Shown here piece by piece: positions 46,996 to 48,618 of a stretch of DNA of 48,618 nucleotides (positions are counted from its first letter, which is position 1; each line of letters begins with the position of its first letter). The notes below the pieces were generated by a model. The model had not been told where the DNA came from. It saw only the letters and a program-made list of their open reading frames with translations, and did no database searches. The stretch is from Stentor coeruleus. Taxonomy: Eukaryota; Ciliophora; Heterotrichea; Heterotrichida; Stentoridae. The stretch covers positions 1 through 48,618 of the forward strand of contig MPUH01000518.1 of NCBI GenBank assembly GCA_001970955.1. The letters run 5' to 3'. The translations under genes were made by a program, and so were the position numbers.

Positions 46996-48495
46996 TTATA
47001 ATAAAAAAAGTTTAGCTTTTGAAGGTTTTTTTACAAGATAGTTCAAACTATTACCCAGCTTGTGACTCCTTTTCTTCGACTGCATCCAAGGGTGTTGTAA
47101 TGCCGCTTGTGGGGTCATCCTTTCACAAGGGTCAATCTCCAAACATTTACTAATAAAATCAAGAAATTCTTCATCAGTCGAACAAACTGACTCATACAAT
47201 TTTTTGCTTCCAGGTATTTTCAAAACCCCATTTTTTATCGTAGGGTCCTTAAGTACTTTCCCATCAAAAAACAAATCTTTTTTTGAACTTTTAGCTAAAA
47301 CATTAGCAGAAGGTGTCCCAAACATCTCCACAATCAAAACAAGCTGATCATGTTCAGACTCCCCTGGTAATAAAGGTCTTCCTGTATAAAGTTCAGCTAA
47401 TATACATCCTAAAGACCACATATCAATAGCTATTGTATATGGTATTCCTAATATAATCTCAGGAGCTCTATAAAAGCGACTTTGTATATATGTATGCTGC
47501 CGTTCTTTATAAAAAGTTGCAGACCCAAAGTCTATTATGACGATTTCTGACTTTTGTGGGAATTTCAAAAGGATATTTTCTGGTTTCAAATCGCAATGGA
47601 TTATTTCTAATGCTGACATAAAAATCAGCCCATTTAATACCTGCACAGCAAATCTTCTTACTAAAGCTATAGACAAACCTTGGAATTTATTGTTTTTAAG
47701 AAGTTCGTATAAGTTGATTCCCCATAAATCAAAAGATATACACACATGTTTTCTAAACAAAAAGTAGTTTTTCATTTTTATCACAGGTTTCTGATCTGCT
47801 GCATCACGTTCTCTTATAGTACTAAGTATAGACACTTCAATTCCTGCTTGATTATGGAACCTTTTTTTGTTCCTAATAATCTTAACTGCAGCTTTCTCAT
47901 TACGTTTATAATCATAACATTCACAAACCTGGCCAAAACTCCCTTTTCCTAATATCCCAAGTATTTCATAACGATAAGCTATATGATCTCCTTTAACAAC
48001 TTTTAAATCTCCCCTGTTATCATCAAATCCAAAATTATTCAGTTCTAGTTTTGGGGTTATCTTACTAGCTTTGTTACCTAAAAAATACACATCAGTATAA
48101 TCTAAAATCTCTGCTTGTTCATAAGATGTGAGTTCCTGGGAAAACACAAGAACAGCATCTTTTGGTTTGAGAGGGAATTCAACTTTTTTCGGTTTGTTTG
48201 GAGATATCAAATTTTTCACTGATGTTTTGTTTGGGGATATCATGTATTCTGAGAGCTTTTTTCGTAGATTAGGGTTGTTGGTTGCTGTTGCTAGTTTTTT
48301 TGCTGTTGATGAGAGGCTTACATGGCTAACAATCGGCTTAAGTTCGTAACTAGAATTTTTTGAGTGTGCTTTTTGTGAGATTAGTTTAGAAGTATTAGAA
48401 GCTCTGAAGTTGTCTTTAGATAAAGAACTGTTTCTGATTATTTTCCTTCTCTGGCATGTTGGTGCCAGTCTGCTTTCAAGAGTCCATTTATGCAT
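46996..48495 (-). CDS. Class II DYRK protein kinase
   Basis: 499 aa. An N-terminal Ser/Lys-rich 110-residue region is followed by the class II DH/NAPA box (FPLKPKDAVLVFSQELTSYE, then EILDYTDVYFLG) and a kinase domain from about 176: GKGSFGQV (183-190), Lys205, HCDLKPENILL (the HCD of DYRKs), DFG at 322-324, and the activation loop QHTYIQSRFYRAPE. In DYRKs the second Tyr of YxY in this loop is autophosphorylated during synthesis; it is kept, but the first is His instead of Tyr. Class II DYRKs regulate cell growth, polarity and cytokinesis in other eukaryotes; the role here is inferred. The 5' flank runs to the right edge and is A/C-rich on the minus strand, supporting the start. Confidence 0.94.
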   Translation of the reverse strand: MHKWTLESRLAPTCQRRKIIRNSSLSKDNFRASNTSKLISQKAHSKNSSYELKPIVSHVSLSSTAKKLATATNNPNLRKKLSEYMISPNKTSVKNLISPNKPKKVEFPLKPKDAVLVFSQELTSYEQAEILDYTDVYFLGNKASKITPKLELNNFGFDDNRGDLKVVKGDHIAYRYEILGILGKGSFGQVCECYDYKRNEKAAVKIIRNKKRFHNQAGIEVSILSTIRERDAADQKPVIKMKNYFLFRKHVCISFDLWGINLYELLKNNKFQGLSIALVRRFAVQVLNGLIFMSALEIIHCDLKPENILLKFPQKSEIVIIDFGSATFYKERQHTYIQSRFYRAPEIILGIPYTIAIDMWSLGCILAELYTGRPLLPGESEHDQLVLIVEMFGTPSANVLAKSSKKDLFFDGKVLKDPTIKNGVLKIPGSKKLYESVCSTDEEFLDFISKCLEIDPCERMTPQAALQHPWMQSKKRSHKLGNSLNYLVKKPSKAKLFLL

Positions 48496-48618
48496 TATAT
48501 TAGCTTTTTTTATGAATTTGTTATAGAAATTAGTGGTAAAAACTGATTTTTTTTTTCGGGCTTTGGTTTGAATGGGTTTTTGGGTTTTGATATGAGGATT
48601 GTGTAAGTTTGTGGCTGT
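48496..48618. promoter_or_regulatory. 5' flank of the DYRK gene, to the window edge
   Basis: On the minus strand the sequence before the ATG is A/C-rich and almost free of G, the standard 5'-flank signature of this window. No single element is recognised. Confidence 0.4.

Overview
The window looks like a macronuclear chromosome segment from a heterotrich ciliate, most probably Stentor or a close relative. It is very AT-rich and gene-dense, and the genes are typically eukaryotic (DYRK and NEK kinases, SYF2, RPAC2, TPGS2, MPC1, a SNARE). Seven protein genes are interrupted by introns of exactly 15 nt, all GTA...AG with an invariant A at intron position 10. TAA and TAG end 28 of 30 coding regions and TGA ends two. 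No gene needs TGA read as tryptophan, which favours the standard code of Stentor over the recoded TGA of Blepharisma or Condylostoma. The species is an inference; nothing in the window names it.

Layout. 1-7.8 kb: the 3' part of a Lys/Ser repeat protein, a small MYB protein with one intron, and a 588-aa protein of unknown family. 8.2-15.4 kb is a run of minus-strand genes: a secreted Cys-rich protein, TPGS2 (tubulin polyglutamylase complex), an ELAPOR-like membrane protein, a TB2/DP1/HVA22 (REEP) protein and RPAC2 (Pol I/III), the last visible only after removing its intron. 16-25.8 kb: a GRDP-like protein with a Gly/Cys tail, mitochondrial pyruvate carrier 1, a LITAF-domain protein rebuilt across an intron, an unknown protein, a candidate structured RNA, a WD40 protein, an ML-like secreted protein and a zinc-finger/coiled-coil protein. 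26.6-33.7 kb: a fused cyclophilin-SYF2 protein whose start is 17 bp from a divergent IQ-like protein, a SNARE-like protein with a glycine-zipper tail, and a B-box/coiled-coil protein with an exact 75-bp internal duplication. 34.5-41.2 kb: an EGF/TM/RING-H2 ubiquitin-ligase-like protein, a paralogue of the 588-aa protein, two coiled-coil proteins and an EngB/GTPBP8 GTPase with an N-terminal exon. 41.6-48.5 kb: a decayed CDPK EF-hand region, an MGCC-starting protein followed in frame by a second ORF after TAA plus 3 nt, a NEK kinase directly behind a tRNA-Ile(UAU) gene, an atypical kinase with one intron, a small basic protein and a class II DYRK.

The genes are not an operon or a single pathway. 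Themes that recur are cytoskeleton and cilia (TPGS2, NEK, coiled-coil proteins), membrane traffic (SNARE, REEP, LITAF, ELAPOR, RING-H2), mitochondria (MPC1, EngB) and basal RNA machinery (RPAC2, SYF2, tRNA). The gaps between genes carry a strand signature: 5' flanks are C-over-G and 3' flanks G-over-C on the coding strand. This helps tell real genes from chance ORFs here.

The most unusual items are the cyclophilin-SYF2 fusion with an eroded isomerase site, the CDPK pseudogene, the TAA-interrupted ORF pair at 42.7 kb, the structured RNA candidate at 22.0 kb and the paralogous protein family of unknown function at 6.0 and 36.0 kb.
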